From NCBI GenBank assembly GCA_963669155.1, contig OZ022583.1:8229921-8293920 (forward strand): a DNA stretch of 64,000 nt, written 5' to 3'. Origin of the DNA: Arbacia lixula. Its lineage: Eukaryota; Echinodermata; Echinoidea; Arbacioida; Arbaciidae. The notes beneath the pieces were generated by a model, which did no database searches, had not been told where the DNA came from, and saw only the letters and a program-made list of their open reading frames with translations. Position 1 is the stretch's first letter. Each line of letters begins with the position of its first letter. Shown here in pieces: positions 24,853 to 35,239 of this stretch. Both the position numbers and the translations under genes were made by a program.

Positions 24853-25330
24853 ATTTCACATCACATTCGTTTGCCACAATTAAGTCTCATTTTGACGAAA
24901 ATTTGAAAAAACGCACACCTCCAGTGACATCAGAAAAGTCAAAATGCCATAAATGCCAACAGCGTGAATAAAATATTTTATTCACGCTGTTCAAACAATA
25001 CGTTACCAATTGGAACCCCACAGCTTGTCCCAGGTTTGTCTGAGTAACAACAACTAATAAATTCAAAGTGCATTCCATCCATTGAATATGAATGACAAGA
25101 TACAGGTGAATGCTCTAACACGTTACTACGCAGTTACTGATAGGGGGAAAATTGTGAATACATTACGAAAATGGTCTATTGGTGACTTCCGTACAAATTT
25201 TCGTCAAAATGAGACTTTATTGCGGCAAACAAATGTGAAATTCGAGTAACAACAACTAATAGATTCAAAGTGCATTCCATCCATTGAATATGAATGACAA
25301 AAAAAAAGGTGAATGCTCTAACACGTCACA
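24853..25330. repeat. Foldback/duplication complex with a 34-bp perfect palindrome
   Basis: AATTTCAC...CATTTTGACGAAAATTT at 24853-24903 recurs inverted at about 25194-25243. A direct repeat (GAGTAACAACAACTAATA... to GAATGCTCTAACACGT) occurs at about 25044-25122 and 25243-25327. At 24958-24991 lies a perfect 34-base palindrome centred on AAAATATTTT with half-site AACAGCGTGAAT. Confidence 0.75.
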
Positions 25331-25507
25331 GCTTTTGTCATTCATCCCATTTCCGGGCCTGTCTACAGTAATAGGTACATTTCTGTTACATTTACTGTAA
25401 CATTTGAATAAATTCCTTTTTTTTTGTCTCAAATAAACCAGCCAATAATGATAAAATATCAAAGAAATGTATTGATTTGCACTTTGTTAGGTTTTTGTAC
25501 ACTTCAG

Positions 25508-25620
25508 AAAGTTTGCCCTGTACAAATTTGCCACAGTACGTTAGTAACGGGACAGACGAGTTTGTAATGCACTTGTCTGTCCTGTTACCACTGTGAGGTT
25601 GGAAAATATGTACAGGCTTA
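25508..25620. repeat. Short foldback repeat
   Basis: GTAACGGGACAGACGAG on the left pairs with CTTGTCTGTCCTGTTAC on the right, and pairing extends outward to CCTGTACAAA and TATGTACAGG. This forms a hairpin of about 110 bases with no coding content. Confidence 0.55.
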
Positions 25621-27796
25621 ATTTAGAAATATATAATGAACATTCAGAGCAGGATTTTAGCTGAAGTTATTTTGGAGGAAATTAATTCAACACTCTGTCA
25701 TATCTTGGTCGTGCAAGGTGGTCATAATTTCTAATTCCATTTTGCCAAAAAAATATCCCTTTACTGTAGACAGATCCATATATAAGTTCACGATATTGTA
25801 GGGACAGTTTAGTTGTCCCTTCAAAATACTGTGACTTCGAAGGAGGAAGTGGCAACACGTCTTGTCAGGTTGGTGGACTATAGGCAGACTGCCTGAGTCC
25901 TGTTTATTCTTTGCTTAGCTTGCTCATCAGAGTGAAGATAATGAATATTCAAATATTTTAATACATTGCTCATCAATATTCAACAGGTCATATGTCAATT
26001 TGTGTCACATGACACTATACATAAATATTCATTGGTCAGAGGGCCAATCAAATTCAAGAGTATGGAGCATGTGCAGTGCTGGTGCAGTGGATCAGGATGG
26101 GTTGACAATGACACTTGAGCTAGAAAGATTTGACAAAAGAGGGTGTAATCTATAGAGGTAACTAAACTCAATACTTCAACCATAACATTGAGGGGGTGTA
26201 TAATACAGGTCTTTCTTTTAGTTTTTTGTTTAATTCTTGGTATTTCTAATTCCTTCAATGAAATGTTCTGAAATGTTTGTTGTTGGTTTTCTTGACAGGC
26301 AGCGCAGTATACTGTCAAAACTTGCTGGTTGCCTACAGCCGTCCGTTTGGTTCCTACCCAATCGATCCCCCATGACTTTGCCATTGATTCATGTAAATTT
26401 TTTTTTTTTGGACTGCTGCATTGTACTATTATTTTGGGTTGTTATTGGCGCTGGCATCGTGGATGTCCCTGGACGTAGCAAAAAATCTATCTATTTGTTG
26501 ATCGAAGGTCATAGAAGATTTGAAGAACAATGAGAAATCACAGCGTAACAAGTTACTTAGTACCCGGAAATCACTGTATCGATGCACAATGCATGCACAT
26601 GCGTATGCTGCACCAGAGGAATACTTCACCGAGTTCACTGTTTATTTTTTTTATTAGCAGTCATAGGCTTTTCATATGTTAGATCATTTTATGTACTAGC
26701 AGCGAACAGTAAACGCAGAGCTCTTGGTCGCTTACTTCAGTCTCATTCCGTACGTGATAAAAGTGCCGTCAAGTGACGCGCGATTAACAAACACATTAAC
26801 AACTGAAATAAGCGACAATTTTTAAATGCCAATTTGAGAAACCATATAAAAAGAGCCAAGTAACTCTTAGATGCACACAACCATTGCCTACAAAGTGCAT
26901 AACATAAAAGTGATCGGTGTAACAGTTTTTGATTTTCAAATTGGCAGCATATGACGTGGAGTAGACAGACAGACTGTACGCATTGTGACTGCACGAAGTA
27001 ATGGAGAGTGATATTCCTTTTTCGGATCGCTCTTCGTTATCCATTTCTGCAGGGTTTTACGAGCAATATTTCAAAGCTTACGAGGCGAAATCGCTTGACA
27101 TTTATGTGTGGTTTATTTTTAAAAGCTCACTGGGTGACTGTGAATTTTGCGTCGCCCTCTTATTCATATTTTTAGCTCTTTTCACGGGCGCTTTTAGGAC
27201 CTTCCAGTGCGAATTTGCCCACCACCTCTGTATTTTTTCGCTGTGGCATGGTTAGATGGTTGAATAGATTGCAGGTAGGAAGTTCACAATGTACCAGATT
27301 AAGCTGAAAGGATGGGGATGAGAGGAGTGTCATGGGATAGAAAAGAATTAGATCATGAAATGAATGGTGTTAGATGGAAAAGTACTGGGTGTGGTGCTTT
27401 AGGGGGCCCTAAAGAAAGTACATAGCAAAAGCAACTATACCCAAGTGGGCTGTTCTGCAGAACAAAGTAACATGTTCTAGTTACTCTTGGTGGTTCAAAA
27501 TAAAGGAGAACAAAACAACAACACATGTTGGAGTTAGCAGTACAAGATGATACCCTACAATACTGTTGGTTGAACAAAGCATCGAGACTACACAGTGGGA
27601 AGAAAAATTCTTCAAGTTCAATCTATCTTGTGCTGTTCGTTTGTATGTCACGCTGCCATATTCTTTGATATCATCCAGCCACCTCCTACTTTGCCTGCCT
27701 CTTCCTCTGGTGTTAGTAGCTCCAAGGGGTCCAGACAACTGTAAACGACGGATAAAAAGATGGATAAAAAGCCCCGTTGGAGCTAAGTTGTTTTGA
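25621..27796. other. Intergenic DNA between the rhodanese gene and the Penelope-like element
   Basis: No supported gene was found. An 84-codon plus-strand frame starting at 27001 (MESDIPFSDRSSLSIS) has no recognisable domain, Kozak support or partner exon. The rest is AT-rich with short open frames only. Confidence 0.4.
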
Positions 27797-27940
27797 TAGT
27801 ATGGAAAATATTGATCATAGTGGTAGTAATATCGCTAAAGAGCTAAAGAGTGGGCAAATTGCAGATGCTGAGAAATCACTGGCGGTAGCTGCACAATTAC
27901 TACCGTGGTTAGAAGCGGGCGTCGGAAGGCAGTCGACCGG
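27797..27940 (-). repeat. 3' pseudo-LTR of the Penelope-like element (shortened)
   Basis: GATAGTATGG...TTGATCATAGTGGTAGTAAT and CGGTAGCTGCACAATTACTA...GAAGCGGGCGTCGGAAGGC match the upstream repeat at about 29986-30338 in the same orientation. Some 215 bases present upstream are missing here. Confidence 0.75.
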
Positions 27941-29985
27941 AGAGTTACGGGTGGTCGCAGGGGGCGCATGCCGGCGGATGGTCGGAAGCCATTCCTCCGG
28001 GATTTCAATGCCGTTATCCCTATTGATGTTATTCGAATGTAAGCCGATATGGATAGCCGTGTGTACCAGTGCTTATCCCGCGCTTTGCAGCTTACCGCGT
28101 CCCAATTGGGAGGGTGATCTGCATTCCAAGCATGCTCTGCGACTGCCGAACTAGCTATGCGCCGTTGCTTGACATCTCTGCGGTGCTCTACCATTCTTTC
28201 ACTAACAGGTCTACCCGTTTCCCCGATGTACACCTTGTCACAAGTCCCGCATGGAATCTTGTAGACAATGCCATCGATTCTGTCGGGTATCGTGGGGTCC
28301 TTAGGGCGCACTAACTGCTTACGAATGGTAGTATCGGACTTGAAAACGGTCGGTGTGCGTGGGCTTTCTGTACACTGTGGTGGTGAGACGGCCCTCACTG
28401 TCGTGGTGCACCAGTGTATCGCGAAAGGCGATGTGGCTATTGTCTTCCGTCTCCACAGTGAAAAGGATAGACGGCTGCTGCGCGTTCACGTAGTTCAAAA
28501 GGCAATCGGTAGCGGATCTGTTAGTTACAAAGAAGGTATCATCGACATAGCGTTTCCAAATTCTCGTCTTGAATTCGGGCGGACAAGCGTTGAGCACGTC
28601 TTCCTCAAAGGATTCCATGTACAAGTTAGCAATAACGGCAGAAACGGGACTTCCCATGGCCGCGCCTTCTTGTTGTTCATAGAAGAGTCCGTCGCACATG
28701 AAGGACGTGGACTTCAACACGAAACCAAGAAGTTCTGTGACGTGCGCAGGAGAAAGATCGGTACGGTCGGGCGCTGAAGGGCGACATAGCATGCTGCTTC
28801 AACGGGTACATTAATAAACAGGGACAAGACATCGAAAGAGACCATGACTTCGTGATCAAGTATGGTCTCGCTGCGCAAGAAATCAACAAAAGAAGCGGAG
28901 TTGCGGACTGCATAATGGTTATGACCAATAAGTCGCAAGAGTATGTCAGCTAAGAACTTAGAAGCGTTGTAGGCAAAAGAACTCACACACGAAACAATCG
29001 GGCGCAGCGGGACATCGGGCTTGTGGATTTTCGGTAATCCATATATTCTAGGCGGTTGCTTCTGCGAGGGCCTAAGTACCCTGTAAGTTGCTTCATTGAT
29101 ATCACCATTCTTGTGAAAGCCGCGGAGAATGGCTGCTAGCTTGCGGGCAAGACAATCGGTAGGGTCCTTCCGTAAGGCGCGGTAAGGGCCTGAAGTAATA
29201 AGTTCGGACATCTTAGCACGGTAAATAGAGGTATCTAATACCACGCTTGCGCGGCCGTTGTCAGCAGGCAAAATAGTGATGGTGCTATCTTTCAGAGATT
29301 TCACGGCTTTGCGCATGCCCGGAGTTATGCTAGATTTAGGCGGCTCAGTGGAGGCGAGGATCGCCTTGACCTCTCTGCGGACGGAGCCGACGGTTCGGCA
29401 TCGCGGCAACGGACGGTGGATTCAATCTTGGCAATAATCTCGGTAGCAGGGATATGCTTCGGAGCAATAGCAAAGTTCAGTCCCTTGTTGAGCAGCACAG
29501 TCTCTTCAGTAGTCAATACGTGCAACGATAAGTTGACTACTCGAGTGTCGAAATCGGAAACTGTGCATACGGAGTCACACGTTCCCTGCTCAGTGAGCTT
29601 GTCATACTTGCCTTGTTGGCGGGCTTTGCACTTCTCAAATTGGGCGCGGTATTACCGTTGTGTTGGAGGATCAAATCGCGATGTTCTTCGTTAAGCGTGG
29701 TCTTGATTTCCGCGGTAGTGGATTCGACTTAGGAGTTGATGGAATTCAGGGTCATACGCGTCAGGTTGATTCTTTCTCGGAGAAAACGGCGGGAAGTATT
29801 AACAGCGATTTGTCTCGCTTTCTTGGTCAGAACTGGAGCGCGAATTTTTAGGTCTCTCGAGATGACGGAATTCTTGTTGCAGCGCGTGAGGAAAGTAAGG
29901 TGGTTGGTAAATCTCGCGAGTATCTTGGAGCAGCACTCATGTGTACGTGCTAGCCTTAGGGCAGGTCGCCCATACATAGGGTCAA

Positions 29986-30340
29986 TAGTACGGAAGATGT
30001 TGATCATCGTGGTAGTAGTATCGCTAGAGTAGTAATTTGTTGTCTGACGGTAAGGCAAACTGAAGATTGCGACGTTTCGACCGCTACTGCTAGTCTTCGT
30101 CAGGCAATGTGGACAATAGTCGCTGCGTGCGTCTATTATAGCATAAGCTGCGTTCCGAAGGTGCCGGATCACCGCGCTGCGATTGGTTGGTGCACTCCAC
30201 CAATCACTAGCTGCAGACTGTGCGGGTAGTGGACGTCGAGGAAAGCCCCTCGGTTGGCGGCGGCGTCGCGGGCGGGCGAACACTTGCGGTAGCTGCACAA
30301 TTGCTACCGTGGTTAGAAGCGAGCGTCGGAAGGCGGTTCT
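29986..30340 (-). repeat. 5' pseudo-LTR of the Penelope-like element
   Basis: This is a direct repeat of 27797-27940 with a longer middle section. It overlaps the first codons of the element (MINIF...), as is common when Penelope-like elements carry LTR-like repeats. Confidence 0.7.
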
Positions 30341-30944
30341 ATACGGGGTAGAACCGTCATATTCCCTTTAAGATCTCTCCGAACTTGTTGGCTCTGACTT
30401 CATTCATCCACAGAAACTCACCCAAATATGAAGGGAACAGCATTTTTTGGTTCCTCCCGGTGCTTTTCTCGCGCCAGGAGGACGTTCCTTAGATGCTCTT
30501 GATGCTGCTCCAGCTGGAACATCTTCTCCTCCTCGGATTGGTTGGCTCATCCTGTAGATCCTGGTGTTTGCCTGTTGACACTTCCAGCAGAAAAACACAA
30601 AATCTTTGTGCTATGTACATTTTGTCTGAAGCCCATCTGAAAATGTTGCATTACGCTTTGAATTTGACTGAGTAATGACCATTACATCCTCAACCAACAC
30701 TTAAGTTTCAAGGCGGTATCACCTCACCTGATAATGGGCACTCAAGCTAGTGTTTGAAAGGAGTTGCCACAAGGAGATCGCTTAGCCATCCTGGTCCTTA
30801 GGAGAATGGAGTGCATGCCCTCAGTGTGAGTCTGACAGACTTTTCATACCTTGTATGAAAAGAGTAGCCACAAAGGCTTTCCTGTTTGTAAATCAAGATT
30901 GGTGTAAATGTGTCAAATCAAGTTTCACTGATGAGTAATAACTA
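30341..30944. other. Gap between Penelope-like element and HECT copy 1
   Basis: A minus-strand stretch near 30404-30598 has a coding-like look (WKCQQANTRIYRMSQPIR). It could belong with the HECT fragment downstream, but there is no recognisable domain and no supported junction. Confidence 0.25.
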
Positions 30945-31425
30945 GTAGGAGCTAGCTGTTAGCTCGTCCACCATGCAGGAGAGAACATATTCCTAGAAAT
31001 GTTATGACAGGTTTCCCCCTGCATGGCCGCCTCCGTTGACGCACTGTCCTCAGGCAGGTTTAACGGCCTCCTTTTGAGGAAAATGTCCCTCAACCTTCTC
31101 ACAAGCTCCCCAACTTCAGCGTCACCAGTGCTACAGTTTGGTCAAGAAGAGATATATATCACAAATGATCAAACTGTGCATTGTTCATAATTGGGAATAG
31201 TAGACAGGTCCGTATTTTCTATATAATATTCAATATTGAAATAGGAAAAGCAAAAAATACAAATACAATTTATTTAATAAATCTAACCAGAGTAATTTGA
31301 CTATAAGGTTGAGTATTTTGATAGTAATTGGTGCGTAATGAATAATCAAAGCCCAAGAAGGAATATAAGAAAACAGACCCCATTCAAACAACAGGTAATT
31401 CATAATTACCATTCTTCCTTGAGGA
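30945..31425 (-). pseudogene. HECT-domain fragment, copy 1
   Basis: The minus strand reads ELVRRLRDIFLKRRPLNLPE, then DSASTEAAMQGETCHNISRN, and loses frame where the other copies continue DVLSCMVDEL. The 5'-side tail (31139-31420, with GATATATATCACAAATGATC) is shared with copies 2 and 3. From family knowledge the segment is the start of a HECT N-lobe of the G2E3-like type. Only a short decayed part is left. Confidence 0.55.
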
Positions 31426-32150
31426 TGCTTAAAGCTGATTTTTAGTTCATCTTGATCACATGATGGTGTCTGTCAATAAAAATGCACACACAAATATTCT
31501 TTACAGTGTAAGTTTACTGAACTTACAATATTCCAAGTTCGGCATAAATATTAATAAAAAAAGAGGACCCTGAAAACAAACTGGCTCCGGCTTTAAAAAA
31601 TGACAATGGGACTCGTGGCTAAAGGAGGACTAGGGGAATGCATACAAGTCAAATATTAAGTGCCTGATAATCGAAATGTTTGAAGAAAAATGGCTTACCT
31701 CCAAAACTCCAGTTTGTCCCAACCCATCTGCTAGCTGCTTCTCACATTAATCCTCTGGTCCTTCGAGAAGCCGGTCAACGAGCTTGGAGTCCAAGAATGA
31801 TGGTGTGGGACCATCCTGGAGGATGCACTGGCCTGGAGTCATAATAATAAAAAATATGTATGATTCAATCCACTTGTAAACTTTGATCCAATGTAGTACT
31901 TAACAATACCAGAATGAAAGGATTATAGGCCTTTAATAAACGTATAAAAATAACCTTCCTGAGCTACTTTTTTATGGGATTCATGTATGGGATATTTGCC
32001 CCCCCCCAAAAAAAAAAAGAAAGAAAGAAAAAAAAAGATATGCTCAAGAGTAAATAAATGATTACGTGTTGATAATTACACTTAATTTCACTTATCAAAA
32101 TCTTACTCAAAGTACCGTAGGCCTATCAAAACCATATATATGTAGGAAAT
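31426..32150. other. Intergenic DNA between HECT copies
   Basis: AT-rich sequence with an A-rich simple stretch near 32000-32035. No gene or repeat is supported. Confidence 0.4.
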
Positions 32151-32169
32151 CATCCATGATGGGTTAATT

Positions 32170-32945
32170 GAGGTTTAAATATGTATAGGATAGATGACAT
32201 GCCCATCAGAAGGCCTGCTGCGAAAAATGCCTTTTGGGGACATGGGCTGGCCTCGAGGTCACTCCGTATCTGTCTTGCCTTCTCAGGTCCGTGCATGTAG
32301 GCAAGAAAAAGGGCATTGAGGGCCAACCTTAAGAACTCCTTTCTTGGTCCCCCAAGATCTTGCCCCTTTCCCCCCATGAAATTGACTTCCAAGGGGAGCC
32401 TTGGGTCATAGGAGCAAGCTGTAGGCTTGTCCACCATGCAGGAGAGAACCTCTCACCTTCTTCAAGAAATGCAAGAGCATTGCCTTATCCTCTCTGTTTG
32501 CAATCAACCATGCCACAGGAAACCTCTCCCCAAACTAAAGAATTCCTTTCTTGGTCCCTCAAGATCTTGCCCCTTTTCCCCCATGAAGTTGACCTTCAAG
32601 TGGAGCCTTGGGTCGTAGAGGCTAGCTGTTAGCTCGTCCACCATGCAGGAGAGCACATCATTCCTAGAAATGATATGGCTGGTTTCCCCCTGCATGGCCG
32701 CCCCCGTTGACGCACTGTCCTCAGGCAGGTTTAATCGCCTCCCTTTGAGGAAAATGTCCCTCAACCTTCTCACGAGCTCCCCAAATTCAGTGTCGTCAGT
32801 GCTACAGTTTGGTCAAGAAGAGATATATATCACAAATGATCATACTGTGCATTGTGCATCTTTAGGAAAAGCAGACAAGTCCATATTTTGTGCATGCTAT
32901 TCAATATTCAAATAGGAAAATCTTTAAGTTCAAATACAATTTATT
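32170..32945 (-). pseudogene. HECT-Mutator-HECT composite, copy 2
   Basis: Minus-strand order: HECT piece 1 (RRLRDIFLKGRRLNLPEDSA, then MQGETSHIISRNDVLSCMVDEL and NFMGEKGQDLEGPRKEF, about 32773-32540); a short Mutator-transposase piece (RFPVAWLIANREDKA-like, about 32530-32445, partly out of frame); then HECT piece 2 (CSYDPRLPLEVNFMGGKGQD, LGGPRKEFLRLALNAL and FFAAGLLMGMSS, about 32437-32170). Part of the HECT region (VLSCMVDEL to GPRKEF) is present twice, on both sides of the Mutator piece. LEVNFMGEKGQDLGGPRKEF is the conserved HECT N-lobe motif. The C-lobe with the catalytic cysteine is absent, so no ligase activity is expected. Confidence 0.65.
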
Positions 32946-32956
32946 TAATAAGTCTA

Positions 32957-33185
32957 AGGCGAGGGATCAAAAATATCGATACCATGCCCGCCGCGGCCAG
33001 GCGCGTAGGCTGACCAAGGCTGGCATGCCCGCTGCGGCCTGGCTGAGCCACTTACTTCATTTTGATTAGAACAGCCAGCCGCGGCCTCGCGGGTATGTGT
33101 GCCAGAACTCGGAAACTTTAATTGGGCCGTCCTCCCTCGGCCTACCACCTAGATGTTAAAGTGGCTCAGCCGGCCGCCGCTGGTC
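32957..33185. repeat. GCCGCGGCC-rich stretch
   Basis: Within about 230 bases, CCGCCGCGGCCAGG, CCGCTGCGGCCTGG, AGCCGCGGCCTCGCGG and CCGGCCGCCGCTGG recur, in an otherwise AT-rich setting. It begins exactly where similarity to HECT copies 1 and 3 ends (AATAAGTCTAA). Confidence 0.6.
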
Positions 33186-33895
33186 GTAGATGCTTAAACC
33201 ACTAGCTATAGACATGTGTCCATGCTATAGACGTAGCTTGTAAATAGCGTGACATGTAAAGCCGCAACTATAGGTTTTCCCGGCCATTTTCATCCCCCAT
33301 TCACTCAATTACATGTGCGGAGGATTCAATTTAGCTAATTTTTTGGCCTGTGCTTAAACTGACATTTCAATATCGCACTTTAGGAATTCAATTTAATGTG
33401 AACAGCGACCGAAAAAGTACGTCAAAAAGTCAATCAAAGACGTAAAAAATTCGCCTATTTCACAATGGTGATATTCAATTTCACATATGTAAACAAGAGC
33501 TAATTTGTACTTATTTGTATTTTCTATTTCATTTTAAAGCTATCCATTTAATGCAAAACGAAGTCAATTTTACCATGTATGGTATATGGTGTGCTAACGC
33601 ATGATTTTATAATTGCTAAAGAAATCATGTATCAAAGTCAATCTTTGAAACTGAATGATGAATCATATTCATCACCATATCCCACATATATATTCTGATA
33701 AACGATCGACACTTCGGGTATAGGCCTTGGAGATGGAGAGAGATCGAGATGAACGCATCACCCCTGTCTCTCCATTCCTCTCCAGGGCAATGACGTTATA
33801 ACAATGTTTTGTTTCATTATATAATTTTAATTTGATACTCTTTCTTCATATCATTTTCGGAATGTAGGGACATGTGTCTGAAAAAGGCACCATGC

Positions 33896-33941
<46 letters not shown>

Positions 33942-34520
33942 ATAGTTTTTTTTACTTCATTCTCTCTCTTTCTTTTATATAGGATATAATATGTTGTGGA
34001 TTGCCCTCTATACACACCACCTCTCCATTCCTCTTCAGGGAAATGACGTTTTGGCAATTTTATTTGTATTATATATTCATTATTTAATTTTCATTTGATA
34101 ATGATCCTCCTTCATTTAATCATCTTTTGAAATGTATGTGCCAGCAAACAAAAGCTTCTATACTTCACTATTTTTGTTTCATATATTTTCTTTTTTTTGG
34201 TTTATTCATTCTCTCTGTTTTGTTTTGTTTTTCTTTTAAAAATTTTATTTTTAGATATACTACACGCATTTTCCATGAATTGATGTGTATTTTATGTGTC
34301 ATTGTATATTTATGGACACGTATCCGCGGGATCACCGCCAATAATCGCAAGCATTGCCAATCTGTCAATGGTACTAGTAGATTATTATCATCATTTTTTT
34401 TAAAATCCAAAATAGGTTTCTAAATAGCCAATAAATCAAAGCTGAAAAATCGCAATTTCGGCGGGGGAAAGTCATTGTCTAATGCATTCAAAATGTCTCG
34501 AGTTCAAGTTAATCAATAAA
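33186..34520. other. Intergenic DNA with CT microsatellite and a diverged direct repeat
   Basis: A CT-rich run covers about 33894-33941. Blocks at about 33770-33860 and 34018-34115 share CTCTCCATTCCTCT, CAGGG.AATGACGTT and ATTTAATTTTCATTTGATA-like text. No gene was seen. Confidence 0.5.
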
Positions 34521-34544
34521 CCAATCAATCAATCAAGTTTACCA

Positions 34545-34980
34545 ATCAATCAAGTTCATCAATCAACCAAGTTTACCAATCAACCATCTCAATCAATCAA
34601 GTTTACCAATCAACCATCTCAATCAATCGAGTTTAACAATCAACCATCTCAATCAATCGAGTTTATCAATCAACCATCTCAATCAATCAAGTTTTATCAA
34701 TCAACCATCTCAATCAATCAAGTTTACCAATCAACCATCTCAATCAATCAAGTTTACCAATCAACCATCTCAATCAATCGAGTTTACCAATCAACCATCT
34801 CAATCAATCAAGTTTTATCAATCAACCATCTCAATCAATCAAGTTTACCAATCAACCATCTCAATCAATCAAGTTTACCGATCAACCATCTCAATCTATC
34901 AAGTTTACCAATCAACCATCTCAATCAATCAAGTTTACCAATCAACCATCTCAATCAATCAAATTTATCAATCAATCATC
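34545..34980. repeat. 30-bp minisatellite, about 14 copies
   Basis: The unit AATCAATCAAGTTTACCAAT followed by CAACCATCTC repeats tandemly with few differences. Two copies carry one extra T (GTTTTATC), which shifts the frame. The long plus-strand NQPSQSIKF reading frame across it is a by-product of the repeat. Confidence 0.95.
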
Positions 34981-35239
34981 ATTGGAAAATGTGGAACATC
35001 GTACTGAATGAATATTACAAAACACAAACATTAAATGTCATGCAATAATATGTTTAATTGATATTAAGTCTCAACAACTTAAATGAGTAACATAAGAAAA
35101 GACATCTGTTATGTCTACGTCTCAAACTTAGACCAAAATATTCACATTAAACATTATTAAAGCAAAATCAAACACAATTGCCCTTTCAATGCATTTCTGT
35201 AGGAAGATATTACAAGCAATGTACATGTATGTGTCTTAA

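Larger units (their letters stand above)
27797..30340 (-). pseudogene. Degenerate, internally deleted Penelope-like retroelement (RT + GIY-YIG)
   Basis: The minus-strand order is typical of Penelope-like elements. The N-terminal block starts near 30002 (MINIFRTIDPMYGR, then RFTNHLTFLTRC). A middle block follows (EIKTTLNEEHRDLILQ; LLNKGLNFAIAPK). The reverse transcriptase has ADNGRASVVLD, GLPKIHKPDVPLRPIVS, SFDVLSLFINVPV, AAMGSPVSAVIANLYMESF and the catalytic YVDD near 28542. The GIY-YIG endonuclease (GIVYKIPC...KVYIGETGR) lies near 28270. The reading frame is broken at least four times, including near 29640, 29410, 28790 and 28350. At about 28350 the text jumps from the end of the RT (VYRKPTHTD) to the pre-endonuclease linker, so the segment between them is missing. 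It is flanked by direct pseudo-LTR repeats. Family assignment is secure. The copy cannot make a full protein. Confidence 0.9.

Noticed and set aside
27777-28777. Plus-strand frames of 125 and 169 residues
   Set aside because: Antisense of the Penelope-like RT and endonuclease.
34482-35048. 188-residue NQPSQSIKF frame
   Set aside because: Translation of the 30-bp minisatellite. Single-base variants shift the frame and there is no flanking coding sequence.
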